Assembly: GCF_028502605.1 (NCBI RefSeq)
Contig: NC_079234.1
Span: 186,001-250,000 of the forward strand
Reading direction: 5' to 3'
Length of the DNA stretch: 64,000 nucleotides
Origin: Trichoderma breve
Taxonomy: Eukaryota > Ascomycota > Sordariomycetes > Hypocreales > Hypocreaceae
In this document: one piece after another, positions 23,867 through 35,571 of the stretch
How positions within the stretch are numbered: the stretch's first letter is position 1
Layout of the letters: each line of letters starts with the position of its first letter
Notes under the pieces: model-generated
Databases searched by the model: none
Seen by the model: only the letters and a program-made list of their open reading frames with translations
What the model was told of the DNA's origin: nothing
Position numbers and translations under genes: made by a program

Positions 23867-25863
23867 TTAGCTTAAAGATGTATCAACCCATCTCGATGTT
23901 CCTATAGGGTGATCTTTTAAAACTTCGCCGGCCATATAGTTGTGAACTTTTGTCGTCAGTGTATCTTATAGATTTCTGTGAATGTATAATGAACATACCA
24001 TAAGCCTCTCCGACTACCTTGAAGCAGCTCCCACTAGGTCGAATGACTACCGGAAAATTGCAGCCAACGATGATTGAGACTACATCCCCAACTTGTGTTT
24101 TTGATGGCCCAATGCAAAAATGGCCGTCACTTGTAACAAAAAGACGTCGCAGTCGCATGACATTTTCGATGACTTGACCCTCAGTCCGCAAAGTATTTGG
24201 ATCGATGAACGCCCCTGCTGTAAGAATTCTTCTCAATTTTTTATCATCGACGGCGTTTTCCGGCTGTAAAGGTTCCACATGATGTAGTTTATCTAGGATA
24301 GAGTGCGCACATTGGATAATACTTTCCGCACTCGGAACACTTCCAAGGTCTGCCGAAACTTCAGTCACAGTATCCAGATGCAAGGCATGAACGTTTAAAA
24401 TGTTGAAATTTTCGGAGAAGCTGATTTGAGGCTCTAGTTGACCAGATGCAGAGTACCCATGGCCATGTAAATACAAAGCATCTGTAGAGCCTATGAAATA
24501 GCACTGTATGCGCATCAAAGAAGCATTAACGAAGAGTGTTGGTCGATGTTCATTTGCTTCTCGTCTCCAGTCGGGAACCCACGAGGGCAAACTTTCTTTA
24601 TGGTTTGGGCCAGATGCAGCAAGTAGAAGGTCTAATGATTTCTCCTTCATCATGATGAAAGAAGCGGCCTCCCGATATACTTGCTCAATAGTTTTCCGAT
24701 AGTCGACATCAGGCAAAGTATCGTTGTATTCTTTTCCAACAAGACCTAAGACAGCGAAGACTTTGTCCCTTGGATCAGTAGCATCTCTGTCCCAAATGTT
24801 CCATAGGAGATCTGAGAGTTTGCTACCCAAAAGTCTCTTCTGGGAGATATGGATCGCCAACCCATATCGCCGCTTTAACGAGGCCCAACTTTTCCATCTC
24901 TTCGTACCTTTTACCAGACAGCCCATATCGTCCCACCCTTCTTGGTACGTCATGGCCTTTTCAATTGTTTTCCACTTCAGTGTTGAGCCGCCACATTGGA
25001 GTATAGCTTCCCTTGCCTGCCAAATCTCCTGCACTACCCAAGTGCGTGACCACCACGGTCTCGCAAGTAGGTTATCAACAGCCTCCCAATCTTCTTGTCG
25101 AGCATTTTTGAAGAATGGATAATATACACATTCATACAAAACTGGCGCAGCTGAGATAATGTGCCCACTCTGCTTGCTGTTGAGTATGAGCGTATTCCAC
25201 ATGTCACTCGTCGTCGTGTTTTTCATCTGGTGTTTTTCTTCTTCACTCAATTCAAGAGAGTATGGTTGCCATGCATCTTCGATAGATTCATCATCACCCG
25301 AAACCTCTCCTTCTTCGGTAGGTCTGATATATCTTCCTTCGCCACATTCAGAGCTTGTGTCGCTTCCCTGTCGGGTTTCACCTATCCAAGTATGTCGCAG
25401 CTGATACTTCTGATGCATGGCCATTTCTTTTAGGAACGACAGCGCACGGTCGCTGTCTTGCGTCTTTTCTCCAATCCATGCTACCACTCGCACGGCGCCG
25501 CGATAAATATCAGGCATGATAGCCACTTGCGCATTGCGCTCATCTTTGTTCCTTTGGTTGATGCAAACTCTATCAATCCACATAATCCGGGGTATATCTG
25601 GTCTTCGCAATCTGCGCAAAGCTTGCTCTAGGGTGTCTGAAATATCGAAGCGTTGTCCATTCAAAGACAAACTGGGACGACCTTCATCTTGGGCATCTGG
25701 GGCGCCCCATGCATACGAAAGTGCCTCATAGTCTGGAGTTTGATCCAGGGGAAACTCCGGAAATGGTGCACAGTAAAGGTGCATCATATTCTCCAGGAAG
25801 AAGCGTTAGGAGACGTATGTGCCTTGTGGTTCCAAGGTCTATAAACGCATATTGTTGAGCCAT
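23867..25863 (-). pseudogene. HET-domain protein with N-terminal frameshift
   Basis: HET (heterokaryon incompatibility) domain protein of about 650 aa. HET motifs are YEALSYAWG, IMWIDRVCINQ, AQVAIMPDIYRGAVRVVAWIGE and RPWWSRTWVVQEI. A C-terminal intron (23947-23998) joins GEAY to VHNYMAGEVLKDHPIG, the typical end. The 5' part is broken: the ATG at 25863 opens a frame with the usual IRLLTLLPGEYDAPL lead, but this hits a stop, and the HET domain continues in another frame. The shift of one base falls near a CCCC run at about 25742-25755. A second ATG at 25787 could start a protein with the whole HET domain, so function is not excluded. It could also be an assembly error. Confidence 0.75.
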
Positions 25864-26422
25864 TGCGAGGATCAAAGCCGTTGCACACTTTACAAACATG
25901 GCGCAGGCTGACGCTCGCCAGAGGAGAAGCTCCTCAAACACTTGTGAGATGATTAGTCATGGTCTGTCCAGATTGGCTCGTCTCCCGTTGTTCGTCTGTA
26001 CGAGGATTCATATGACTTATACCCCTGTAGGATCTTATCTTCAATCCTGCGCAGTGTGGAGAGGTGGAAGGGATTGTTTACCCTGCACTTCAGCAGTTAA
26101 TTTAGCTAAATTGTATTATATGTGGAAAAAGGTTTACGACGACTTCAAAGTGATCATAGTGAAATGGTCAGAGAATGGGTAGTGGGTTTTTTTTTCTGTA
26201 AAAAAGAAAAACAGTTGGTTTATCATGGATTGACTGAATAAGAAGTAAGAGCTCGTCATTTAACTACGAGGCAAGGGTTACTGTTTCTTTTCTTATGACA
26301 CCACGGAGACATGATATATGTCAGTCTATTAGGAACTCTATTATGAAATGTCTAGTTATACGCAAAGCTTTACAAGCTACCGGTTTCTCGCATTTAGCGA
26401 CGTGCAAGGTGTTCATTCTTCT
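25864..26422. other. Intergenic 0.56 kb upstream of the HET gene
   Basis: Lies between the HET gene start and the stop of the next minus-strand gene. A T8/TC tract occurs near 26188-26205. No coding signal I can support. Confidence 0.45.
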
Positions 26423-27324
26423 TCAAATCAAGGCTAGCACCAATGTGACACCCGCCAAGATTCTCATTAGCGATAAAGGTGCAATGCTTGCTGTATCCTC
26501 AAAGTCTCTGCTGTCTCTCTGAACTTCACTGGCTTGAATGCATGCAATGCTTCCTGGTTGGCCGGCAGAGCCCCTTGGATGTGCGTTATCACTGCCAGCT
26601 TGGGCGAATCCTGTGACCACGACCCAGATTTGTCGGATGGCGCTGTCGTAGGCGGTAAAATTTCCAAGTTCGTGACTTCCATCGCCAAATCGTAGCTGAA
26701 GCGATGTGCTGTCACTGCTATTGCTTTTGATGGGACGTGCTGTATCATGGTGAGTAAAAGAGTTCTTGAAAAGAGTAGTGAGTTGAAAATACCAGTTGTT
26801 AATCCAAACCCTTCTCCATCTGACAAGCCAAGCTCATCAGTGCAACTCGGAGGCAAAGTGTTATTTTGGCACTGTCCGCCTGCTTCAAGTGACTCTTGGA
26901 GATCACTCCAGCAGTTGTCGGATAGTATTCCATTACAGCTTCCCTGGCTCGGAGCGGATTCGGATCCCATCAACTTTGAGCTGCTGTAAGCAGTACGGCA
27001 GAGAAACCACGATGGATCGGCTGACCCAATTAAACCTTGAGGAGCTGTCCACTCGATCTGGGTTCCAGTAACAAATTGACCACCAGCTGTATTCCCCCCC
27101 TGTATATCGCTGGACACTGATATCGATACTGTCCAGTTATCGCTTCTGTCCCCTGGATACTTAGCGGTAACGTTGTATCCCGGGATGCTTGCCGTTCCAG
27201 TTGCGTTTGCATTGCGCATTCCCAGCTGCCAATCGCTATTGGAGATGCCTTGTGCTTCACCAAATGCCTGCGCAGAGACAAGCTGACATGATAGAGGTAT
27301 ACTAATGAAAACAATCCTTTTCAT
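26423..27324 (-). CDS. Secreted, probably GPI-anchored cell-surface protein of unknown function
   Basis: Predicted 282-aa surface protein in two exons (27324-26793 and 26739-26423, 849 nt). It has a signal peptide (MKRIVFISIPLSCQLVSAQA). The ectodomain has several N-glycosylation sites (NATG, NVTA, NWTV, NNTL) and about eight cysteines including WFLCRTAY and NCWSDLQ. The C-terminus is hydrophobic (SLMRILAGVTLVLALI), fitting a GPI-attachment signal. Without splicing the frame continues into an unrelated C-terminus, but splicing at GTATTT...ATACAG yields the conserved-looking IWVVVTGFAQAG and the hydrophobic tail. I do not recognise a named family. Confidence 0.72.
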
Positions 27325-28460
27325 TGTTGAATCTGTATAGGCACGATGTTTAATTGACAGTTGTTGTTAGATACTGAAGACATACACGAAATATAAGGGT
27401 TGTTCGACCGCTTTATACTTGAGCGTAGTGATCAATAATTTGATGCGACTCCACATACTAAGCCTTGATCGTCGCATTTTGGCTACGCTTCAACTGCATT
27501 TTTCTTTGGTTACGATTCATGTTTTAAACAACTGACAACTGTTGCTTACGCCAAGAACAAACTATGCTTGTTTTTAAGCTATAATCTCATAGGCTGTTGC
27601 ACATCTTCGCCATCTACATTAGTGCACTGGTTCTTGATGTTCATTTCGAATTCCAGTTTTGTTAAAAAGAATAAGCGTAGTGACGTAGGGATCAGCTTTC
27701 ATCAGTGGATCTCAGGCTCTACTGTACTCACATGTCTTGCAATTGATGCGCAGAGGCATCTGTTAGCTGTAGCCTAATCTTCCTCTATAAATAGTTAAGA
27801 AGACAAATTATTACAAAATGACTAGAAAATGACTAGTAAGTTGACACTCAAGGTGATATCAATAAATAAGAGTGTAGCACAAATATAACAACTCTAACCT
27901 TAGTAATACAAATGATGCTGTGGTGCCGAGAGTTATATATGGACAGAATTGAAGTATTATAAACGCAATGGTATGTACCCCTTGAGTTAACGGCAAAGGA
28001 GCAAGAACATGCTGCACATATTTAAAAATGCAGAGTGTAGATCAGATATTAAGATGCTTTGTAATTCTTTACTCCTTATATTTACTCTTCAGTCTATCCT
28101 TTTACTAAAGTCAATTGTGGCGTCATAGCTTACTGACTGCAAAGGGTATCTCAGTTTGGTGACGGAATCTGAGGTTTTGTGGGACTACCCAGCAACTCGG
28201 GGCATGATGATGAACGTTCTCATAAATTTGACTGTATTATCTTAGATGCATATTAGACTTATACATATGGATTATATACCAACTAGTAATCCAAATCACT
28301 CCATCCTTGTGCTGTAATTTCACTGGGAGAATGGAAGGATGTGTGCAGAACCGTCAGCGTCATGGCTTCAGAGCTATTATAATACTAATTGATAGATTCT
28401 CAGACTTGTGCATGCTCAGTTTATAATTTCTCTGCACCGAGCGAATAGGACTCTCCCGCT

Positions 28461-28520
28461 GTTTTTCTTTTCTTTTCTTTTCTTCTCTCTCTTTCTTTTT
28501 TTTTTATTTTATTTTATATT
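28461..28520. repeat. TTTTC / T-rich polypyrimidine tract
   Basis: About 60 bases almost purely C and T on the plus strand, built from TTTTC units followed by TCTC and T runs, then TTTTA repeats. Simple-sequence repeat in a long intergenic region. Confidence 0.85.
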
Positions 28521-30055
28521 TGTAAACTAACAGTGTGGTCAAGCCTACCTGTGCAGTACAGAGCTCAGCTTTGCATATAATGGCTTTCCTAGCAAATGAT
28601 TCAATGCAGTATGCTGCGAGGTAACCAAGATTGACTGACTAATGCTGCGTCAGTTCTTAATTCAGCTCTCTCATCCAAGAAAAGGGAGATCATACGGAGT
28701 ACTTGTGAATAACAACATCACGTATGGGGCATAGCAATGAAATGGCGCAAGACAAGCCTATCTAGGAAGCTCTAAGAATCGAGTGGCGCCATTATCAAGA
28801 GGTTAACGAGATGTTTTCGTTGACTTCACAATGAAAGACCGGCATGTACGGAGTACAGTACAGCGTTAATCGCGAGTCATGATTGGTTTGGAAACCAATC
28901 GGAAGCATGAATACGAATTTCCCTTCTCAACATTCTGGGCAACACATATGCTCCATTCGGTGTTCCACTTATTCCATAGCTAATTGATCGAGCTGCTAAT
29001 TTGGGTTGTAGCGACTTGCCGCTCTTGGAAATTTTTGAAACAGATCAAAGGTTGATGCACACAAAGATTGCGCTAGTTATATACATAGGGGAATACGAAG
29101 CGCTTCGCATGAAAACCTCCGTGCCAATGTTGACATGTACATTGTTTCCCCAAGCCGGCGTTCTCCGTGAAATATCAGGCAGCAGCAGTAGCAGACATTT
29201 GTAAACTATTTCACATACTCACTATATTTAACGGATAGGGGCTCTCTATTTGTCTAATAATAGCATTTTACCCCGATCTGGGCATAAGAACCACGCGCTT
29301 GGCAGATCATAAGGCAGAGCTGGTACCGTATATCCGGAGGACGCTTTTAACCGCAGCAAAATCAGGGTAGGGGGGGGGATAATAGGTTGTACAAGTACAG
29401 AGAGAGTAGGCTGTGCCAAACCCCCTTTTTAGATTAGTAGTCGCGCGGATTACCGAGTACAGCGGCTCAAGACGTCAGATGTGATGGCCGTGATCCACAG
29501 AGCTCCTACAGCTGTCGATATTCCCCGATCCTGGACCTGAGATTGGTCCACCCTGCATGCTACAGCGGACGACAGCCCTGGGAACTTGGGCGGGGGGAGC
29601 GGACTGCCGCTCGTAGCGATTGCCTGGCGATGTAGCAGTTGGCCGCCGCACTGACAGCTGGTTGATTATCATGCGTCAAGGACTGTTAAAATTGGCAACC
29701 CCCTTGAGTAGGAGCTAGCACCTCCAGTAGCACCTCTGGTGGGCACAAGTTGCATGCGAGTGAGAAATGGTGCCGAATTAGAGGACAAGATCCACTCAAT
29801 TTTCAAGCTATCTGCTACAGTAAGCATAATCAGATTCTTATTCCGGCTAGCACGGCTTGGACGAGTTGCGAATTAATAGGGATGTGGCGCGAATCGGGCC
29901 GGCGTTGTGTTTTGGTACAGACACCAGGACCGGCAATTTTAATGCAATACCGCATCATACAGCGTAAGCAGATGCGTACGGTAGGTACCAGGCCATCATG
30001 AATAGTCCTCGTGGCATGTACTCCGAATGTTTACCACGAAACAGTCAAGCTTGTA

Positions 30056-30104
30056 AATAAGGCTCAATAAGGCTCAATTTAAGTCTGTATATAAGTCTGT
30101 ATGT
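30056..30104 (+). promoter_or_regulatory. Tandem duplications and TATA element of the GH5 promoter
   Basis: Two adjacent tandem duplications lie 75-125 bp upstream of the GH5 ATG: AATAAGGCTC repeated at 30057-30078, and AAGTCTGTAT repeated at 30081-30102. The second creates TATATAA (30088-30094), about 85 bp before the ATG, a plausible TATA box. Confidence 0.5.
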
Positions 30105-30178
30105 TTCCTGACAAGTAGGACGAAGTTTCTATTATCATCACCGACAACTCTTGGACAATTCCTACAGCTACCATCAAG

Positions 30179-31527
30179 ATGAAGTACTCCATCGTTGCTC
30201 CGGCTATTCTCGCCGGCACCGCCTTTGCCTGGCTGCCTCAAGACCGCGACCTGAAGGCCTTCAACCAGACCGCTCGTTTTGAGGAGCTTGGCAAGCGCTT
30301 TGAGCCTGCCCTTGCTTCTGGTATCACCAAGATCCGTGGTGTCAACTTCGGTGGTAAGTGAATGTCCTATTTTCTGGAAGATTTAGGCAGTCAGGCTAAT
30401 AGATCGATTAAGGATGGCTTATCAGCGAGCCATGGATGATGTCCAATGAGTGGAACAACAACATGGGCTGCAACGGTGCTGCTTCTGAGTTCGATTGCAT
30501 GCGCAACAACTACATGGGCAGCAAGCGTGCTACCGGAAACACCAAGTTCCAGAACCACTACAGGGACTGGATTAACCCCGCCACCGTTCAGTCTGTTCAC
30601 GATGTCGGCTTGAACACTATCCGTATCCCCATCGGCTACTGGTCCTACAACGCCATTGTCGACACGGCTAGCGAGCCATTTGCTGATGGCAACCTCCAGC
30701 TTCCGTATCTTGATGCTGTCGTTCAGAAGGCCGCTGATCTCGGAATCTACGTCATCATTGATCTTCACGGTGCCCCTGGTGGTCAGCAACAGGACGCCTT
30801 CACCGGCCAGAACCCCAACCCCGCCGGTTTCTACAACACCTACGACTATGGTCGTGCTGAGAAGTGGCTGTCTTGGATGACAAACCGCATCCACACCAAC
30901 CCTGCCTACTCGACTGTTGGTATGATTGAGGTTCTCAACGAGCCTGTCTCCAGACACGATGGAGGTGGTCGCTACCCTGCTCCTGGCCAGGACCCAAGCA
31001 TGGTCCAGACCTACTACCCCGGCGCCCTCAAGGCTGTTCGTGACGCCGAGGCTGCGCTGAACGTCCCAAGCAACAAGAAGCTGCACGTGCAGTTCATGTC
31101 CAGCAAGTGGGATTCTGGTGATCCTCGCAGCAACGCCGCCGTCAAGAACGACCCCATGGTTGGCTTTGACGACCACAACTACATTGGCTTTGCCCTCCAG
31201 AACACTGGCGACCAGTACTCTCTCATGCACAGTGCCTGCACTGACTCTCGTGTCGTCAACGGCCAGGACTTTGCTATCACTGGCGAGTGGAGCATGACTT
31301 CTGGTGCCGACTGGCATGACGGAAACTTCTTCACCAAGTTCTTCACAGCTCAGCAGCAGCTGTATGAGTCCCCCGGAATGGACGGATGGATCTACTGGAC
31401 CTGGAAGACCGAGCTGAACGACCCCCGATGGACCTACTCTTATGCTACCTACCTCAACTACATCCCAACTAACGCCGCTGCCCTACAGCAGAACGTTTAC
31501 CAGGACGTCTGCGCTGGATTCAGGTAA
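30179..31527 (+). CDS. GH5 secreted beta-glucanase (beta-1,6-glucanase type)
   Basis: Secreted glycoside hydrolase of 429 aa in two exons (30179-30353, 30413-31527). Signal peptide MKYSIVAPAILAGTAFA, then KIRGVNFGGWLISEPWM at the entry to the barrel, TIRIPIGYWSYN, VIIDLHGAPGGQQ, the acid/base Glu in MIEVLNEPVS and the nucleophile Glu in FAITGEWSM, ending WIYWTWKTEL. The layout matches fungal exo-1,3-beta-glucanase/beta-1,6-glucanase GH5 enzymes, and Trichoderma mycoparasitism enzymes of this kind attack fungal cell-wall glucan. I favour beta-1,6 specificity, but this is not provable by eye. The ORF has strong GC3 codon bias, suggesting high expression. Confidence 0.93.
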
Positions 31528-32893
31528 ATCACGAGTGATTGCTCAACGACCAGCATCACTTATTACATACCACTTCAAACTTGTATATTTTCTCGATGGA
31601 CATACTTTTATTAGACCTGAACACTACCTAGCCAACTTTAATTTACATATAATGTGTTCTCAGTATCTATCATCCTATTGTCGTATTACGAACTTCGTCA
31701 CATGAATAAATGAGCTAAACATCCTTCTAAGGGGTTAAAAGTAGTACACTGAATGATACGCAACGAAACTGGCATTTTCTCCAAGCAACTGCGTGATCAT
31801 CATATCGAGCCTTATAATGCTTCTACTTGGTAATGATGCAATGCTCTTTCATATGCGGTCAATATGTACGCGAGATATTCTTCCATTCTTCAATGTCACA
31901 AAACAAAGGATAGGGAACTCAATTTGACCTGAGGGATTCCTTGCACTCTCGTTTGTGTGGCATCGACATGTACGCACACAGACTGCCCATGTATTATTGC
32001 AAGTAATTTTCTGCAGCCCGTTAATGAATGAGTAAAATTGAATACCACTATGAATATAAATGAGTCAATATGAATGTAGATGATTCAATGTGAACATTGT
32101 TGATATGGAATCATTATCACTAGTATTGGTGTACGAGTAAGACCACTGTAGTAGTGATTTGGGTCGAGTTAGTTCAGCCACTGTAGTATCTAATTTCACG
32201 GCCCGATTTGTTGCTCTCTATAACGCCTGTTCCCTGTTCCTTGACGGACGCTGGCTGCCCAGCTCATTTACGACGTGCTCTCATATGAAGGTCCCATCAG
32301 TATCTCTTTTCAGCTCCCCTTAACATACTTTTCTTGCATCACTAGATGCTCCTTCTTGTTTTTGGCATGCTCGGCTTTTTTTTTCGTTTGCAGAAGCATC
32401 CCAAGGCTGACAAGACGTTACAATATAAGTTCTTGATACTGGCCCATGCATATGCATCCCTTCACAATCTCACCCTGGCATTTGTACTAAAGCCAACGAC
32501 TTCATTTACAACATTATGCAGCAGCCTGTTGCTGCTTAATGACTATTGGGCTGGCTGTGACCTAGATCAATTATGCGCGAGCGTTTTCTTGAATCACGTT
32601 CGTCTCAGTGACACGCTACCAAACCCGTAGGATGGTAGGCCATCAACCATTTAGAATATATATATTCTATTAACTTCTATCCTGTAGTCAAGGTCAATAA
32701 TTGCTTGAGCTGATAGCGCATGTTTGGAAAGGTTGGATGCAGCCTATCCAGCCCTAGACATTCAAGCTCTGCATAAATCAACAGCGATATGCCCATGGTA
32801 GTATCTCTGCATAATCCGCACCCCAGAGGTAAACTAGGGAGCATGAAACATCGCAGAACTTCCGTCCTTTGAGTCCATATATTGCGCCACGCT
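31528..32893. other. Intergenic 1.4 kb between convergent genes
   Basis: Follows the GH5 stop and precedes the protease stop. It is AT-rich with short direct repeats (ATGAATGTAGATGATTCAATG-like words near 32060-32095). An open frame at about 32345-32630 lacks motifs and is not called. Confidence 0.45.
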
Positions 32894-34215
32894 CTAAGGC
32901 GAATGCAAAGTCTGAGCAAGCCCGAACCGGACATTTTCTATGTCCCAAACTGTATAATAGTACTTTAGCAAGCTGCCACCAATTACCCACAAGCTTTTCG
33001 CTTCATCATCACCACTACTGTTGATAAGCGTCTGGCAGATCTCTGGCTGGTCTGAGATTGGCCCAACGCTGAGCTCCTGGGAAGGAATTGTATAATTGCG
33101 GCCTCCAATAATGAAAGAAATTGACGACTTGATATCCTTCAGCTTTGAACAAGGTATCCCGTATGTTCCCGCTGTATCGACGGGCTTAATATCCGGAGAA
33201 ATCATTGCATAAATCTCCTCAGCATCATTTTTGGGAGCAACAATATTCGCTGTGCCGGAATCGTAGATGGCATAGTTAGAGGACACATTGGTGATCGTAT
33301 TGTCAACATAGACTTTTTCGAAAGTCCCGTTGAATTGCCCCGTCGCTGGAAACACCGGGATGTAGTTGATCTCGCTGACCAACTTTGAGCTATCCACGCC
33401 GCCGAGGCTGATTTCCGCATGCCCTACGGACTGCGGCGTCAAGTAGAGACCATAAACAGCTTGAGGGATCTGTCCACTGCCATTTACGCCGCCGATAAAT
33501 GTATGTGGGCCAGTGGTCAGGCCGGATGAAAATCCCATACCCACGATTCCGTCAAACGGATCAACGCCAAGCGCGGCCGACTGGTTTGTAATAAGACCAA
33601 ACTGGAAGTCTTGGAGTTGGAGACCTGCGACAGAAATCACATCTCGCGAGATCACACCTTCAATCTCGACATTGCCTGAAGCTGCGACGCCGGTTCCTGT
33701 AGAATATGAGATTCGGAATGAACCATTAAGGGAAGTAAACGTCTCCGATTTTTCCGGGGCGAATCGATGTTGCAGTCCGGTGCATCCAGGGTTTGCGTCG
33801 CATTGTGTGGATGGAATCACGACATCCGATGAGCCGGTATCAAACACTACAGTACTATAGAGAGAAATTGGAATCAGCAAACATGAATTGTGTTGGCAAT
33901 TGTAAAGGATATAATTACAGAGTTTGCGGCGGCGTCCCAACATTTAGTTCCCCGTACCACTTTATACCATTGATTAGCTTCAAATGTTGCCCGGAGATAC
34001 CCTAAACTTGCCTGCAAATCTGTACCGCTATACCAATTACTCAGCGGCTCCGAGATGTTGGGCGTTTGCCGCTTTCGCCGCTGATAACTCTCGGCCTGCC
34101 GCACTCGAGCCTTTAGCGGCAATATGGCTGGAGAGCGGAAGTTTCCACTCTGTGACAAAGCTCCGGTGGGGAGCAGAGTCATGGCCAAGAGAATTGCGGA
34201 GAGAGGGCCCCTCAT
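32894..34215 (-). CDS. Secreted pepsin-like aspartic protease (A1)
   Basis: Secreted or vacuolar acid protease of 401 aa in three exons (34215-34012, 33959-33919, 33854-32894; in frame). It has a signal peptide (MRGPLSAILLAMTLLPTGALS), a basic propeptide with RRKR, then WYGELNVGTPPQT and the first catalytic motif VVFDTGSSDVVIP; the second Asp is in IYDSGTANIVAP. The C-terminus is SLWVIGGSLLKYYYTVWDIENVRFGLA. Intron 1 has a GC donor (CAG|GCAAGT), and no GT donor nearby restores the WYGELNVG frame. The middle exon is only 41 nt. DSGTAN replaces the usual DTGT/DSGT-S context but keeps the Asp. Confidence 0.92.
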
Positions 34216-34611
34216 GGTTGATTGAGGCGAAGAATGTGACAGTTTTCGGATACTTTGTTGAGTCGGAAACTAGATCTCCTGTGGCGTTAATTACTTGATG
34301 AGGACATGTCAAGTTAAAATACTTCTTGATGTCAACATAGCCGGTCGAATTGGCTAACTCCCTGCTTCGTAACCCAGGACATTAATGCTGGCTCGCGTCA
34401 CTGCCACTGCGACATATTGTTGATCAGCTTACTCCAATTGCATTATTATTAATCACTAGAGGCAATAGTTGACACCCGTCCAATCTTTTGAATATATATA
34501 TAGACGATTCCGTTGGCGGGTTTTTTTTTACTAGCTTTTGCCTAAACTGCATCTTTCATTCTTTGTGCATTTCCCCAAACTGTAAACATCCTCTTTTCTG
34601 CCTTCGTCGTC
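34216..34611. other. Divergent promoter, protease and GST
   Basis: About 0.4 kb shared 5' region of the protease (minus) and the GST (plus). A TATATATA element at about 34494-34501 lies about 110 bp upstream of the GST ATG. Nothing else recognised. Confidence 0.45.
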
Positions 34612-35571
34612 ATGTCGACTCCTGTCCTCCATTACTTTAGCTTGGGAAACCTCGGCCGTGGGGAAATTGTCCGGTAATTGTGCCTGGTGCACAGCCCAGA
34701 GATTACGAATGCTGATCCATGAACCAGGTTGTTCCTGAGAGAGCTGAACATCGAATACGAGAACAAGTTCTATGTCTACGACGATACATGGCCATCCATC
34801 AACAAGGCTACAGGCGTTAGTTTGACCGGCACACTACCCATCTTGGAAATTGATGGGCAGAGGCTGTATCAGGTACGCGTCACATTGCGCCCGCGGTCGC
34901 TTTGGACCTGACCACTGCCCGCTTGGTCAACTGTGTTTAACAATTATCTCCAGCATCTCGCCATCCTTCGGTATCTCTCCCGCCGTGCCGGCGCTTATGA
35001 TGGCGAGTCAAACTACGAAAAGTATCTTGTCGATGCCGTAGCTGACATCTACAATGATTGGCGGGTAAGTACAATCACTCGTGCCGCTGAAACCGGCTGA
35101 CCCTCCATCATCTACCTTCCCACCACTCGTATCATTCCATGGATGAATTGTCTCCGCTGACCACAGTACTAGACTGGCTGGGTTTCCCAATTGACCGCCA
35201 AGGCCTCGGATTACCAGGACACTCATGTCAAGAAGTTCCAAGATCTCTTCACCGATTTCTACTCTCGGGATGCCAGTGGCCCATATCTTTTGGGCAACAA
35301 GCCGAGCTATGTCGACTTTGCTGTCTTCCAGGCCCTCGACAACGATGAGGCCATTGGTCACGGTCCTGTAAGTCACGCTTTACGATTTCCTTTCTTACTC
35401 CATCTTTGGTGTCTTGTACTCTGTACAAAACTCACTTATCCGAATCTGTTTCACTAATGCGGACAACATCAACAGGACGCATTGTCAGAGCCATTGAAGA
35501 AATTGCGAGAGGCCATCCTTGTCCGCCCTAATGTCCAGGGTTATTTGGCTGAGCGAGCAGCGGCAAAGTAA
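34612..35571 (+). CDS. Glutathione S-transferase
   Basis: Cytosolic glutathione-conjugating enzyme of 202 aa in five exons (34612-34673, 34728-34872, 34954-35064, 35173-35367, 35476-35571; in frame). The N-terminal thioredoxin-fold domain has the active-site Tyr in VLHYFSLGNLGRGEIVRLFL and the cis-Pro/glutathione contact in TGTLPILEIDGQRLYQ. The helical C-terminal domain carries GPYLLGNKPSYVDFAVFQAL. The LHYF...GRGEIVR start points to a sigma/nu-like GST. It likely detoxifies electrophiles, but a specific substrate cannot be named. It is divergent from the aspartic protease. Confidence 0.9.

Larger units (their letters stand above)
27325..30178. other. Intergenic 2.85 kb, divergent promoters, no supported gene
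   Basis: The longest gene-free stretch in the window. It holds a polypyrimidine tract (28461-28520), an inverted CCAAT pair (28881-28900), two TACGGAGTA words (28693, 28846), a nine-G run near 29372 and GC-rich patches around 29560-29600. Small open frames here lack motifs or ATG starts. Confidence 0.5.

Noticed and set aside
29475..29672. Minus-strand open frame in a GC-rich patch
   Set aside because: No motif, no plausible gene context; explained by base composition.
32345..32630. Open reading frame with hydrophobic N-terminus between GH5 and protease
   Set aside because: No family motif, no introns or context of a gene, AT-rich composition; likely chance.
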